Origin: Prevotella sp.
GTDB taxonomy: Bacteria > Bacteroidota > Bacteroidia > Bacteroidales > Bacteroidaceae
Length of the DNA stretch: 64,000 nt
Assembly (NCBI GenBank): GCA_017623655.1
Contig: JAGAON010000003.1
Span: 186,001-250,000 of the forward strand
Direction: 5' to 3'
Shown one piece after another: positions 53,480-62,707 of this stretch. The notes below the pieces were generated by a model, which saw only the letters and a list, made by a program, of their open reading frames with translations, ran no database searches and was not told the origin of the DNA. A program made the translations under genes and the position numbers. Within the stretch, counting starts at the first letter, position 1. Each line of letters opens with the position of its first letter.

Positions 53480-53956
53480 TTATTTCGTCATACATTTTGT
53501 TGTTGATGTTGTGGTTGTACCGCCTTCACCCGTGGCTTGACATTTTACATAGTATGTTGTTTTCCGTTTCAATCCTGCTTTTTCTGCCCAAATAGTGTTT
53601 CCACTAATATGACCGTTTACACTCGAATGTGGATTACTGGTTTCGCCGAAGTATATTTTCGCCTTAGTGACTTTTGCTTTTTGGCTGTTGTTTATTTTAT
53701 AATCTACATGTAAAATTGTATTCTTTGCTGCGACACGAAAGAAACTAATATCAGGTTTTTCAGCCTTCGTATTGTTTCCGGATCCATTACCATTGTTATC
53801 TTCACCGGAGGTATTTTGGTCTTGGTCTGTTTGGGATGTGTTTTGATTATTATCCCATTGATAATCATCATCATCATCGTCTGATGAGCATGCAGCGAAG
53901 TTTACACACATTACTACGGCAAAAATGGCTATGCCTATATATCTTAAAGTCTTCAT
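53480..53956 (-). CDS. Putative lipoprotein with low-complexity linker and Ig-like domain
   Basis: This 158-residue protein has a lipoprotein signal (IFAVVMCVNFAAC, Cys23), then SSDDDDDD and a low-complexity Asn/Asp/Gln/Gly linker (about 30-68), and a beta-rich C-terminal domain (about 70-158: ISFFRVAAKNTILHVDYKIN; KAKIYFGETSNPH; TYYVKCQATGEGG) resembling a fibronectin type III-like fold. I do not recognise the family. The SSDDDD start matches exported surface lipoproteins of Bacteroidetes. AT-richer than neighbours. Confidence 0.75.
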   Translation of the reverse strand: MKTLRYIGIAIFAVVMCVNFAACSSDDDDDDYQWDNNQNTSQTDQDQNTSGEDNNGNGSGNNTKAEKPDISFFRVAAKNTILHVDYKINNSQKAKVTKAKIYFGETSNPHSSVNGHISGNTIWAEKAGLKRKTTYYVKCQATGEGGTTTTSTTKCMTK

Positions 53957-54028
53957 TTTTGTTGATTTTTTGTTGTTTTGATGTTATGATAGATAATAAG
54001 TCCGGTTGCTGGGGTGAGACAATAAAAA

Positions 54029-54175
54029 GCGTGGACTAATAACTTCATATACGCTTATCGAGGTATCGCCAAACACCGTTGCACACATATACGAGTAAAA
54101 AGCCCACGCCATATAGGCATGAGCATTAACCATTACTCTTGTGTACTTATTTTAATTTGGCGAATTTCGATAAGC
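54029..54175. other. Structured intergenic element of unknown kind
   Basis: GCTTATCGAGGTATCGCCAA (54053) is complementary to TTGGCGAATTTCGATAAGC (54157) with three mismatches, and GCGTGGAC (54029) to GCCCACGC (54102) with one. The two foldings are alternatives. On the minus strand T-runs follow GCGTGGGC and GTCCACGC, as after terminator stems. No ORF. It may be a switch-like leader of the small lipoprotein gene. Confidence 0.45.
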
Positions 54176-54274
54176 AAGAATAAAGCTAACGCTTATTTAT
54201 CTTTATGTCTTTGACTGTTTATTTTATCATAGGCATTTCTGTTTGCGGTTTGTAAGAACTTGTGTATGGAACCT

Positions 54275-55303
54275 TTATTGGTTCAGATATTGTTGCTCGG
54301 CGGTTATCGCTGCGGCTTGCAAGTCGTTATAGAGAGCTGGCGGGAGGTTGTAGCCGGGGGCGGAAACATATTCCGCATATCCGCTTTCTATGCCATACAA
54401 CTCTGATTTGGGCAGCTTCCCTGTGCCTATCCATTGGTTGACGTATAGCATGATGAGGCGGTCCGTGTGTTTTACGCAGCTGCCTATTATTTTGGAGCAG
54501 AGTGGAGACTGGTCCAAGTCTGTGCCGGACAGTAGCGGGGAGTTTGCGGGATGTTCGTTGCTCCAGCGGTATATGCCGAGGTTGGAGCCGCCGGCGATGG
54601 GGAAGATGAAGTCATACGTGTTGCTCCAATTATCCATTTTGGCGTATGCTTCGTCCGCCATGATGTAGCTTTCTGCGCCTTCTCCAAGGTATTCCGTGTC
54701 TATCGTGCGGTTGTTGGCATGGGTACTGCTGTTGAAACCATACTTGAATCCGTCACCAAAGGTTTTCACCGCCATGTCTGTTTGGTTGGCGAGAAGCACC
54801 AATATGTTGCGTGTGAGGTCTTTTGTGAGGTATGCGGCTGCACCGCCTGTTATGTATGATGTGCCGAAACTGGATATGAAGAACGTTGAAACGCCGTCCG
54901 GTAGTGGTTTGGTCGGGTCAGACTCAAAGATGAGTATGGATTTGTTCGTCGGGAGTTTGCTGGTGACATACTTGCTGATGAGTGCCTTATAGTCGCTGCC
55001 TGCAAGGATGAACAGTTCCTTGTTTGTGGCGGTTCTCTCAACCCATTGCTTGAAAGTCTGTTCCGCCATTGCCGCTGTTGTTGGCTTGTGGACGCTTACA
55101 TTTACATCTCTATTGTTGTTGGCGATGGTTGTTATTGCGCTTGCGGCAAGGTCACTGTAACCGCCATCGTCCCAATCGTTTACCGAGAATAGATAGTCTA
55201 TGGATGGTTTTATGGTCGTCTGCTCCTCTTTGTCGCCGTCGCAGCAGGCTGTGAGGCATACGGAGAGGAGTGCAAGCAGGATGAGGTGGTATATGCGTTT
55301 CAT
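54275..55303 (-). CDS. BMP-family (PnrA-like) substrate-binding lipoprotein
   Basis: This 342-residue protein has a lipoprotein signal (LILLALLSVCLTAC, Cys19) and a periplasmic binding fold of the BMP/PnrA type: DWDDGGYSDLAASAI near the start, LFILAGSDYKALI, FFISSFGTSYITGGAAAYLT and NILVLLANQTDMAVKTFGDG. The family normally binds purine nucleosides for ABC uptake, but no permease or ATPase gene is adjacent, so it may work with an unlinked transporter or have another binding role. Confidence 0.82.
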   Translation of the reverse strand: MKRIYHLILLALLSVCLTACCDGDKEEQTTIKPSIDYLFSVNDWDDGGYSDLAASAITTIANNNRDVNVSVHKPTTAAMAEQTFKQWVERTATNKELFILAGSDYKALISKYVTSKLPTNKSILIFESDPTKPLPDGVSTFFISSFGTSYITGGAAAYLTKDLTRNILVLLANQTDMAVKTFGDGFKYGFNSSTHANNRTIDTEYLGEGAESYIMADEAYAKMDNWSNTYDFIFPIAGGSNLGIYRWSNEHPANSPLLSGTDLDQSPLCSKIIGSCVKHTDRLIMLYVNQWIGTGKLPKSELYGIESGYAEYVSAPGYNLPPALYNDLQAAAITAEQQYLNQ

Positions 55304-55337
55304 TGTTGTAAGTGTATGTTGTTCTCTAAATATGTTT

Positions 55338-55403
55338 ATACCCCAAACTCAACAGTAACGGATATTCCTCTTGGGTAGGGCGTTATTGTTGGGTTTGGGG
55401 TAT
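55338..55403. terminator. Terminator-like hairpin after the TPR gene
   Basis: ATACCCCAAACTCAACAGTAAC pairs with its partner GTTATTGTTGGGTTTGGGGTAT in 20 of 22 positions. It lies 17 bases beyond the TPR-gene stop on the minus strand and probably ends the exbB-TPR operon. Confidence 0.75.
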
Positions 55404-55419
55404 GGAGTGGTTCTGTATT

Positions 55420-56871
55420 TTATTCGCCTGTACCTACAATAGCCTTTGCACTGGCGTTCTCCGAGTCGAGTTGCAACAGCTTTTGGGCGTGTTGCTTTGC
55501 CGTCTCCATGTCGTCCATGCAGTGCACGTAGTATGCGCATACAGCGCTGTATGCGTTAATCAGGAGTTTTGTCTCGCCTTCGCTGCGGTCTTTGCTGGCT
55601 TCAAGGATGTTTGCGAGGGTAAGGTAGTGCGGGCCTGCCATCTTGAGTTTCTCCATGTCGGTTGCCTCAAGGGCGAATGGTAACTTGGCACGCTTGCTGG
55701 CGATGTAGGCGGCGTTGGTTGGGTATTTCTCTGCCAACTGTGCGTAGATTTCGTCTGCCTTGGCGTATGCTTCCTTCTTGCGCTCCGGCGTTGTCTTGTC
55801 GTCCATCAGTTCGTCTGCGAAGAGAGTGGCAAGGGTTTCGTCAAGACTGAAGGATGATTGTGTCTGCGCTTTGAGATATTTGTCGAGATATTCGCCGGCT
55901 TTGTTGTAGTTGCTGAGCTTCTTGTAGCAGTCAGAGATGTCCTTGTTCTTCTCTGCAACGGTTGCGGCGTCGATGTCCTCGAGTTGCTGTATCTTTTCGT
56001 AGCTCTTGATGGCTTCCTCGTACTTCTGCGCTCCTTTGAGGGCGGTAGCGTAGTAGTTGTAGTCGTAAGCGGTGATCTTTGCTGAGTCTGATGCGTTGAA
56101 GAGGTTGTTGCCTGCGGCTATGGCTGCGTCGTAATTCTTGTTGGATGTCTCGTTGAACATGATGAGACGGTTCATTGAGGCGTTGCGCGGCCACTTCTGA
56201 TGTCCGTAGTTGGCTACTTCAAGAGACTTGGCATAGTCTTGCGAGAGGAAGAGGTTGGTGGAGTAGTCGGAAACCTGATAGTCCTTCATCTTGTCGAGGC
56301 TGACCTTTGAGTAGTATTCATTGGCCTGCTTCATCTTGCCGCTGCTTGAGTATATCTCCGCTGCGATGAGGTCAACGGGATAGTCGGGACGGTGCTTGCG
56401 CAAGTCTTCCAGTGTCTGCACTGCGCCGTTAGGGTCTGTCTTGCTCATGATTTGCGCATAGCGGCGGTAACCGTCCGGGTTCTGCGGGTCGCCATAGATG
56501 GCTTGCTGGAACCATTGTGCGGCTGCGCCACCGTCATCTTCCGCCACGGCGATGTTGCCGAGAAGAACGAATGTCGCACCCTTTTCCTCTGCGGTGCCTT
56601 TCTTGTTTACAAGCTCAAGGGCTTTGTTTGCATATTCCTTTGCGTTGGCTTTGTCGTTGGCTGCAAGGTATGCTTTGGCGATACTTACCAAGGCAAGGGC
56701 GTTCTTCTTGTTTTCTTTCGCTATGTCCTCTATCTGGTCTTTTGCGTCATCAGTGTTGCTTTTGATGAGGGCAGATACCTTTGTCATGATTTCGTCTGGC
56801 TGGGATTGAGCCATGGCAGGAGCACCGATGATAATCATCATGGCTCCGATAATGAGTTTCTTTGTTATCAT
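55420..56871 (-). CDS. Tetratricopeptide-repeat periplasmic protein
   Basis: This 483-residue protein has a signal peptide (LIIGAMMIIIGAPAMAQ) and about nine TPR-like helical repeats (for example ALVSIAKAYLAANDKANAKE, GATFVLLGNIAVAEDDGGAA, YYATALKGAQKYEEAIKSYE). TPR arrays mediate protein-protein contacts. It is the last gene of the exbB-exbD-exbD-tonB-pstS run, 55 bases after pstS, so it may organise the TonB energising complex or its cargo. Confidence 0.88.
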   Translation of the reverse strand: MITKKLIIGAMMIIIGAPAMAQSQPDEIMTKVSALIKSNTDDAKDQIEDIAKENKKNALALVSIAKAYLAANDKANAKEYANKALELVNKKGTAEEKGATFVLLGNIAVAEDDGGAAAQWFQQAIYGDPQNPDGYRRYAQIMSKTDPNGAVQTLEDLRKHRPDYPVDLIAAEIYSSSGKMKQANEYYSKVSLDKMKDYQVSDYSTNLFLSQDYAKSLEVANYGHQKWPRNASMNRLIMFNETSNKNYDAAIAAGNNLFNASDSAKITAYDYNYYATALKGAQKYEEAIKSYEKIQQLEDIDAATVAEKNKDISDCYKKLSNYNKAGEYLDKYLKAQTQSSFSLDETLATLFADELMDDKTTPERKKEAYAKADEIYAQLAEKYPTNAAYIASKRAKLPFALEATDMEKLKMAGPHYLTLANILEASKDRSEGETKLLINAYSAVCAYYVHCMDDMETAKQHAQKLLQLDSENASAKAIVGTGE

Positions 56872-56926
56872 TTGTTCTATGTTTTTATTTTTGTTGTATT
56901 GTTAGTCGTTGAAGGCTACCGTGTAT

Positions 56927-57883
56927 TCAGTCTGTCACGTGTATGTTGCGCACCGTGAGGTTACCGTATGCAGGCAACAGTCCGGCTTTCAATATTACTA
57001 TCTGGCCGCGGTCTTGGGATATTATGAAGTTCTTGAATCCGGTAGGCAGACCCATGTGGGTGTCGTTAAGTAAGATGTAGATGGTGCGCACGAATGGGTA
57101 GTTGCCGTTGTAGAAGTAGTATTGGTATGGTTTCCAAGAGTTCCTTACGTTGGCGACATCGAGTTTTGATACAGCCATCGGGCGCACTTCCTTGCGGAAA
57201 GTGAGGTTGGTGCTGTCACGCTGGTCGTTCAGCCAGTTGCTGCCGATAATGCCGATGGCTCCCTTGTGCTTCTCTACATAAGTGACCACGTCGGCTGTCT
57301 TGTTTACCGCAAAGACATTGGGGCTTGTTATAGGCTTGCCGCCAAGGATGCTGTCTTCCACATAGTGTACGGTGGAGGAGCGGCGGTTGTCAAAGACTAC
57401 GGTGATTTCTCCCTTGTCGGAACCGGGGTATATCTGGTTCCAGTGTGTCACCTCGCCTGTCAGTATTTTCTTTATATCTTTTACACTGATGCAGGAATCA
57501 GTGTTTGCAGTGTTCTGAATCAGGGCCAGTCCGTCGTATCCTATTCTGACGGAGATGGGGAATTGCTTGCGGTCTTTGAGACTTTGAAGTTCCGCAGGCT
57601 TGAAGTCACGCGCGGTGACGGCCATGCTCACCTTGCCTTGCAGCAACAGGTTGATGGCTTCCGACTCGCTGGTGTATATCGGGGTAAGCTTTGCGAGCGG
57701 GTATAACGCTTCGAAGAGCGAACGCTCCTCATCGATGATGGGGCTAAAACTTTCGTCAGAGGCGAAAGAAATCGCCCCTGACGAGTAAGTGTCTGTACGG
57801 CCGCTTTTGTTCTTGTGACCACAAGAACAAAAGCCTGCCATAAGTGTTAATCCTACTATTATGTAAGATATGGTTTTACGCAT
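56927..57883 (-). CDS. PstS-like phosphate-binding lipoprotein
   Basis: This 318-residue protein has a lipoprotein signal (IVGLTLMAGFCSC, Cys21) and a PBP_like_2 fold: SGAISFASDESFSPIIDEER, EGE-like clamp regions, VFDNRRSSTVHYVEDSIL and GIIGSNWLND. PstS proteins bind phosphate for ABC uptake, but here the gene lies between tonB and a TPR gene rather than with pstCAB. It starts 25 bases after tonB, so a TonB-linked role is likely; the true ligand is not certain. Confidence 0.8.
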   Translation of the reverse strand: MRKTISYIIVGLTLMAGFCSCGHKNKSGRTDTYSSGAISFASDESFSPIIDEERSLFEALYPLAKLTPIYTSESEAINLLLQGKVSMAVTARDFKPAELQSLKDRKQFPISVRIGYDGLALIQNTANTDSCISVKDIKKILTGEVTHWNQIYPGSDKGEITVVFDNRRSSTVHYVEDSILGGKPITSPNVFAVNKTADVVTYVEKHKGAIGIIGSNWLNDQRDSTNLTFRKEVRPMAVSKLDVANVRNSWKPYQYYFYNGNYPFVRTIYILLNDTHMGLPTGFKNFIISQDRGQIVILKAGLLPAYGNLTVRNIHVTD

Positions 57884-57908
57884 TTTACAAATTTTGTGAT
57901 GAAAGGGA

Positions 57909-58751
57909 TTATTGGAGACGGAATGTCACAGGCAGGGTGTATTTCACACGTACTGCTGAGCCATTCTGCTTACCGGGAATCCAATGTGGCATTGACTTGA
58001 TGACACGCATTGCCTCCTTGTCGAGTGACGGGTCAACAGACTTTGCTACACGCACGTCTGTGATAGAACCGTCACGCTCTACGACGAAGGTACATATCAC
58101 GCGTCCTTGGATGCCGTTCTCTTCCGCTATCACCGGATAATGAATGTTTTTGTTGAGGTATTGCATCAGTGCACCCATACCGCCGGGATAAGAAGGCATC
58201 TGTTCAACAACGTCGAACACCTTGTTCTCTTCTTCCTTTGGCTTGACAGGCTCTTGTGCTATGACCTCCTTGGCTTTCAGCACTTCACCGCTTTCGTCGT
58301 TACCGACCACATCGAATGAACCGATTGCGGCGCTGCTCTTCATAATCTCATCCTGTGATTTCAACTCGTCCTCAGGCTTCACTTCATCATCTTTCTTGAT
58401 GACAGGGGCGGTGAACTTAACGGAGCTCTTTACCTTCTCCACTACTTTCTGAACTTCCTCCTGCTTCACAAGCTGCTTACGCTCTACCTTCGGTTCCTTC
58501 TTCTTCTGCTGTGTAAGAGCAGAGAGTTCGGTCACTTGGTTCATAGCTGCTCTTTTTGCTGCTGCCTCATCCGCAATGTTCTTGAGGGTAAGACCGATCT
58601 GACATGCGATAGCGAGCAAGATAACAGCCACAATAGCCACTACATTACGGCGGCCGGTACTCTTACGGAGGGCGTAGGCGCCATAAGCCTGGTTACGGTC
58701 CGCAAAGACTATGTCGGTCCATTCACCAGATATTAGATCTATTTTTGACAT
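57909..58751 (-). CDS. TonB family protein
   Basis: This 280-residue protein has a cytoplasmic start with NQAYGAYALRKSTGRRNVVA, one membrane segment (about 37-57, VVAIVAVILLAIACQIGLTL), a Lys/Glu-rich spacer (about 70-185) and a TonB C-terminal domain (about 200-280: SYPGGMGALMQYLNKNIHYP; QGRVICTFVVERDGSITDVR). It transmits proton-motive energy from ExbB/ExbD to outer-membrane receptors. It begins 48 bases after the second ExbD gene. Confidence 0.93.
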   Translation of the reverse strand: MSKIDLISGEWTDIVFADRNQAYGAYALRKSTGRRNVVAIVAVILLAIACQIGLTLKNIADEAAAKRAAMNQVTELSALTQQKKKEPKVERKQLVKQEEVQKVVEKVKSSVKFTAPVIKKDDEVKPEDELKSQDEIMKSSAAIGSFDVVGNDESGEVLKAKEVIAQEPVKPKEEENKVFDVVEQMPSYPGGMGALMQYLNKNIHYPVIAEENGIQGRVICTFVVERDGSITDVRVAKSVDPSLDKEAMRVIKSMPHWIPGKQNGSAVRVKYTLPVTFRLQ

Positions 58752-58799
58752 TGTAATTATCTTTTTGATTGTTAATACTGATCCTTGCCTTACGACGGA

Positions 58800-59432
58800 C
58801 TATTTTACTCCTTTCTCTTCAAGGAGCTTTTTGTCCTGATCGTTGATTTTGTCAAGGACGTACTTGCCAATGCTGCATATCTGCATCTCGTCAAGGGCGT
58901 CAACTACGTTCTTGTAAGTGGAAGCGTCTGTTGCCTTTATGATGATGGTCATGGTTTGAATCTTCTCGCCATTGATAACGCCACCCTTAATTTTTGAAAG
59001 CTCTGCGGAGTATTCTGCTTCCGTCATCTTGTCTTTCTGTTCGTCAAGTTTGGCCTTGGCCATCATTACCTGAAGTACAGGCTGTGTGCCATCCTCTGTC
59101 ACGTGTTTCTGGAGAACCTTGCGTATGCCGTTCTTGCCCCATGTCGTTTCTTTAAGGCAGGAAGGGTCGTCATACTTTGGCTGTCCTTCCACATAGTAGA
59201 GTTTGTTGTTTGAGGCAACATACATGGTGATGGTATATGAAGCCTTTGTCACTGACTTGTCATTATCTTCAAGGTTCTTGTCGTTTGACGGCATACTCAG
59301 TTCCATTGACTGAGGTTTTGCCAGAGAGGTACAGAGCATGAAGAAAGTGATAAGAAGCATCATCATATCAACCATCGGCGTGAAGTCCACGCGGACGTTC
59401 ATTTTCTTTTGCTTTTCTTGTTTCTTTGCCAT
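58800..59432 (-). CDS. ExbD/TolR biopolymer transport protein (second)
   Basis: This 210-residue protein has MNVRVDFTPMVDMMMLLITF, the ExbD transmembrane motif with the conserved Asp, a single N-terminal membrane segment (about 16-37) and a periplasmic domain with a longer middle insert than E. coli ExbD. It works with ExbB in the proton channel. It lies 3 bases after the first ExbD gene, indicating coupling. Confidence 0.93.
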   Translation of the reverse strand: MAKKQEKQKKMNVRVDFTPMVDMMMLLITFFMLCTSLAKPQSMELSMPSNDKNLEDNDKSVTKASYTITMYVASNNKLYYVEGQPKYDDPSCLKETTWGKNGIRKVLQKHVTEDGTQPVLQVMMAKAKLDEQKDKMTEAEYSAELSKIKGGVINGEKIQTMTIIIKATDASTYKNVVDALDEMQICSIGKYVLDKINDQDKKLLEEKGVK

Positions 59433-59435
59433 TTA

Positions 59436-60053
59436 TTAATCCTCCCCTGTCTTTAAAGATGTGATAAGGTAGTAACGGTTCTGATCCATATCCTGAAGCT
59501 CAGACATAATTTTCTTGATGTTGGCATACGGAGTGTCAGAGTCTGCCTTGATGGCAATCTTGATGTCCTCTGTATTTTCAACGACAGAAGTTACCCATTC
59601 CTGAAACTCGCTCTTTCCGTTGTTTATGGAGTCGGTAGGTATGCCGGCTTCCTTGCCTGTGATGGCTTCCGTCATCTTGTCGTTTGGAAGAGAGAGATAT
59701 GTTTTCAGCAGTGACAGGCTCATGCCCCACATTGGGTCGGTCTGAAACTTCTTCATTTCCTGGGCAGTCAGTTGCAGGTCAAACTTGGAATCCATGTCCT
59801 GGATTACAGTCATCATGTCGTTCTGATTGTCCATACTCATAAATACCTTGCCGCTTTTATCGACAATGATATTAAGGACGTCTTTCTCCGGAATCTTGAT
59901 CTCCGATACGGACATCGGCTGGTTTACCTTTACCGGCTCATTCTTCACGAACGTTGACGTGAGCATGAAGAATGTCAGCAAAAGCACCATCACGTCCGAC
60001 ATAGGAGTCATGTCAATCCAGACGTCGCTTTTCTTAATTTTTAACTTACCCAT
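59436..60053 (-). CDS. ExbD/TolR biopolymer transport protein (first)
   Basis: This 205-residue protein begins MGKLKIKKSDVWIDMTPMSD, the ExbD signature, with a membrane segment (about 17-37) and a periplasmic domain. Two different ExbD proteins in one operon are usual in Bacteroidetes and may form a mixed channel. It lies 32 bases after exbB. Confidence 0.93.
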   Translation of the reverse strand: MGKLKIKKSDVWIDMTPMSDVMVLLLTFFMLTSTFVKNEPVKVNQPMSVSEIKIPEKDVLNIIVDKSGKVFMSMDNQNDMMTVIQDMDSKFDLQLTAQEMKKFQTDPMWGMSLSLLKTYLSLPNDKMTEAITGKEAGIPTDSINNGKSEFQEWVTSVVENTEDIKIAIKADSDTPYANIKKIMSELQDMDQNRYYLITSLKTGED

Positions 60054-60085
60054 AACTGAATAAAATTTAAAGGGTTAGCAAAAAA

Positions 60086-60910
60086 TTAAGCTTCTGGGTG
60101 CTTGTCTTCGTATGTATGAGCGATTGTGTAACCAATCTCGTCCATTGCAAATGTAAGCTTGTCGATCTTGTTTGTGAAGTAGTTGTAAGCAACTACGGAA
60201 ACCCAAGAGGTAGCGATACCAGAAGCGGTGTTCACAAGGGCCTCGGAGATACCGGTAGAAAGTGCCATGGAGTCAGCGCCGCCACCAGCTGCAAGAGCTG
60301 CGAATGAACGTATCATACCAAGCACGGTACCGAAGAGGGCGGTAAGAGTACCAAGTGTTACGATGGTTGCGATGATAGGAAGGTTCATCGTCATTGTAGG
60401 CATCTCAAGTGCACTTGCCTCTTCGTGAGCGTTCTGGATGGCTGCAACCTTCTCTTTGAGCTTGATAGGAGCGGTTTCCATTTCCTTGTAAGCCTTGAGG
60501 TCTGCGAGGACAACGTTAGCGACAGAACCCTTCTGCTTGTTGCAGAGCTCTTCCGCCTTTGCGATGTCTCCGTCCTTGAGAGCTTTCTTTACGTTCTCGG
60601 TGAACTTTGTTACGTTGCCCTTACCTGCGCAAGCTGAGATGGCGATGATACGCTCGACAGACATTGCGATGACAGTGCAGAGAAGACCGAGGATGATAGG
60701 AACGACCCAACCACCTTTATACACTGTTCCGAGCATGTTCAGAGGGTGACCTTCCGGATCGCCGTTAGCGAAGTTGCTTGGGTTACCGAGGAAGAAGAGG
60801 TAGAAGCAAACACCCACTGCGAAAGCAAGGATAATGATGATGATTGCGTGTCTTACACCCTGGAAGCCTGCTGACTTCTTAGGTGCGGCTGTTTTTTTTG
60901 TAGCTGCCAT
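60086..60910 (-). CDS. ExbB/TolQ/MotA-type proton channel protein
   Basis: This 274-residue protein has an extra N-terminal region ahead of a first membrane segment (about 22-44), a second (about 70-90), a cytoplasmic helical region (about 100-170) and the TolQ/ExbB core (MNLPIIATIVTLGTLTALFG; TGISEALVNTASGIATSWVS). It forms the pentameric proton channel that powers TonB. It leads the six-gene operon and has a promoter 118 bases upstream. Confidence 0.93.
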   Translation of the reverse strand: MAATKKTAAPKKSAGFQGVRHAIIIIILAFAVGVCFYLFFLGNPSNFANGDPEGHPLNMLGTVYKGGWVVPIILGLLCTVIAMSVERIIAISACAGKGNVTKFTENVKKALKDGDIAKAEELCNKQKGSVANVVLADLKAYKEMETAPIKLKEKVAAIQNAHEEASALEMPTMTMNLPIIATIVTLGTLTALFGTVLGMIRSFAALAAGGGADSMALSTGISEALVNTASGIATSWVSVVAYNYFTNKIDKLTFAMDEIGYTIAHTYEDKHPEA

Positions 60911-61027
60911 AATTGTTTGATTAGTTTTAAATTATTAATTAATTAAATTGATTATAGTATTAATTTCGTGTTTTGTTTTAAGGCGGTTTAAGGTCAGTGA
61001 TGATATGCGTCCGCACGTTTTCAAACA

Positions 61028-61035
61028 CAAAGTTA
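61028..61035 (-). promoter_or_regulatory. -7 element for the exbB-TPR operon
   Basis: The minus strand reads TAACTTTG; the AT-rich leader to the exbB start is about 110 bases. Confidence 0.7.
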
Positions 61036-61111
61036 GCAAATAAAATAGAACTACGGCAAGGATTTAGAACTTTTAACAAAAAAAAGTTGGTCTCACCCGT
61101 TTATTGCGCGT

Positions 61112-61140
61112 AAAAAGGAGACCTGACAAGTCTCCTTTTT
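61112..61140. terminator. Bidirectional terminator between exbB and aspC regions
   Basis: AAAAAGGAGAC pairs with GTCTCCTTTTT (11 bp, 7-base loop). It lies downstream of aspC beyond the repeat array and upstream of the exbB promoter, insulating the two units. Confidence 0.75.
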
Positions 61141-61234
61141 ACATATTGTGTTTCTGCATTGTCATTATCGCATATAGGGCGGTAATCCTGTCCTGCGTGA
61201 GTCCTGTAAAGCCTGCCGGTGCCGGTGCTCCTGA

Positions 61235-61322
61235 CAAAAGGGTGCAGATTACCTTGTAATCAAGTGCAGATTGCATTGTAATCAGGTGCTGTTTGCGCTA
61301 TAATCAGGCGCTAATTACATCC
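61235..61322. repeat. 88-bp four-unit repeat array, copy 9
   Basis: Units begin at 61235, 61257, 61279 and 61301, all in the same orientation. About 20 bases beyond (CCGTGTCCTTTTGCCGTTGA) match the extension of copy 6. It lies 80 bases after the aspC stop. Confidence 0.85.
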
Positions 61323-61402
61323 GTGTCCTTTTGCCGTTGATTATCAGGCGGTTTGCTTTCTGGTTTCTCTCTGACCCTACATTGTTAATATATAGGCCGT
61401 CA

Positions 61403-62596
61403 TTATTTCAGTTTCGCGAGGCATTCCTTTATCCTGCGCATAGCTTCGCGGATGTTGTCATCGCTTGTGGCGTAGCTCATGCGGAAGCACTCCGGGTCTC
61501 CGAAGGCGTCACCGCCCACTGTGGCCACGTGTCCTACCTCCAGAAGGTACATCGCGAAGTCGTTGGTGTCGTTGATGACACGTTCGCCGTCTGTCTTCCC
61601 AAGGTAGCTTACGCATTTGGGGAATACGTAGAATGCGCCGTCCGGAACGTTCACTTCCAATCCCGGAATTTCCTTTACGAGGTCAACGATGAGGTTGCGT
61701 CTGCGCTCAAATGCCTTGCGCATATCTTCCACGCACTGCTGGTCTGCCGTGTAAGCGACCATTGCTGTCTTCTGGCTTACGGAACATGGGCCTGACGTGT
61801 ATTGTCCTTGCAGCTTGTTGCATCCCTTTATTATCCATTCCGGTGCGGCCATATAGCCTATGCGCCATCCTGTCATGGCATACGCCTTGCTGACGCCGTT
61901 GATTATGATGGCCTGCTCTTTCATGCCGGGGAACTGGGCTATGCTTTCGTGCTTGCCCACATAGTTGATGTGCTCATAGATTTCATCCGCAAGCACATAC
62001 ATGTCCGGATGCTTCTTTATCACGTTGGCAAGTCCCTCCAGCTCATCCTTTGAATACACTGAACCGGTAGGGTTGCTTGGCGAGCAGAGAATCAGCATGC
62101 GTGTCTTTGGCGTGATGGCAGCCTCCAGCTGCTCCGGCGTGATCTTGAAGTTCTGTTCGAATCCGGCCGGGATATGCACGGGCTTGCCGCCTGCCAGCAG
62201 TACCATCTGCGGGTAGCTTACCCAATAAGGAGTCGGTATGATGACTTCTTCACCGTCATCCACGAGTGCCATGATGGCGTTGCACACAGCCTGTTTCGCG
62301 CCGTTGCTGACAGAAATCTCGCCCGGCTTATAGTCAAGTCCGTTTTCTTCCTTCAACTTTTTGGCCACAGCCTCACGCAAGTCTGCATAGCCTGCCACCG
62401 GAGAATATTTTGACCAGTTGGCATCCACGGCCTTCTTGGCAGCCTCTTTGATGTGGTCTGGCGTATTGAAGTCCGGTTCTCCCACGCTGAGGTTAATCAC
62501 GTCAATGCCCTGCGCCTTCATCTCGCTGCTCTTTTGTGACATGGCGAGTGTTGCTGAAGGAGCCAATCTGTTCAATCTGCTGGATAAACGTCCCAT
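61403..62596 (-). CDS. Pyridoxal-phosphate aminotransferase, aspartate aminotransferase type
   Basis: This 397-residue protein is a class I aminotransferase of the thermophile-type AspC subgroup: VINLSVGEPDFNTPDHIKEA, YSPVAGYADLREAVAKKL, NGAKQAVCNAIMAL, SPSNPTGSVYS, LADEIYEHINY, and the PLP lysine in INGVSKAYAMTGWRIGY (Lys237), with FRMSYATSDDNI carrying the arginine near the end. It probably interconverts aspartate and oxaloacetate with 2-oxoglutarate; other substrates cannot be excluded. Confidence 0.92.
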   Translation of the reverse strand: MGRLSSRLNRLAPSATLAMSQKSSEMKAQGIDVINLSVGEPDFNTPDHIKEAAKKAVDANWSKYSPVAGYADLREAVAKKLKEENGLDYKPGEISVSNGAKQAVCNAIMALVDDGEEVIIPTPYWVSYPQMVLLAGGKPVHIPAGFEQNFKITPEQLEAAITPKTRMLILCSPSNPTGSVYSKDELEGLANVIKKHPDMYVLADEIYEHINYVGKHESIAQFPGMKEQAIIINGVSKAYAMTGWRIGYMAAPEWIIKGCNKLQGQYTSGPCSVSQKTAMVAYTADQQCVEDMRKAFERRRNLIVDLVKEIPGLEVNVPDGAFYVFPKCVSYLGKTDGERVINDTNDFAMYLLEVGHVATVGGDAFGDPECFRMSYATSDDNIREAMRRIKECLAKLK

Positions 62597-62707
62597 GTAA
62601 TTAGTCTTTTTGTTTATTGGTTGTTTCGTCGCTTCGTTGTTTTATTGCGTGGCGCAATGTATGGAACAACGTGTCACAACATTACTGAATGTGTTGGTTT
62701 TCGGGTG

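Noticed and set aside
54275-55303. A complete nucleoside ABC importer.
   Set aside because: Only the binding lipoprotein is present; the flanking genes are a small lipoprotein and a TPR gene.
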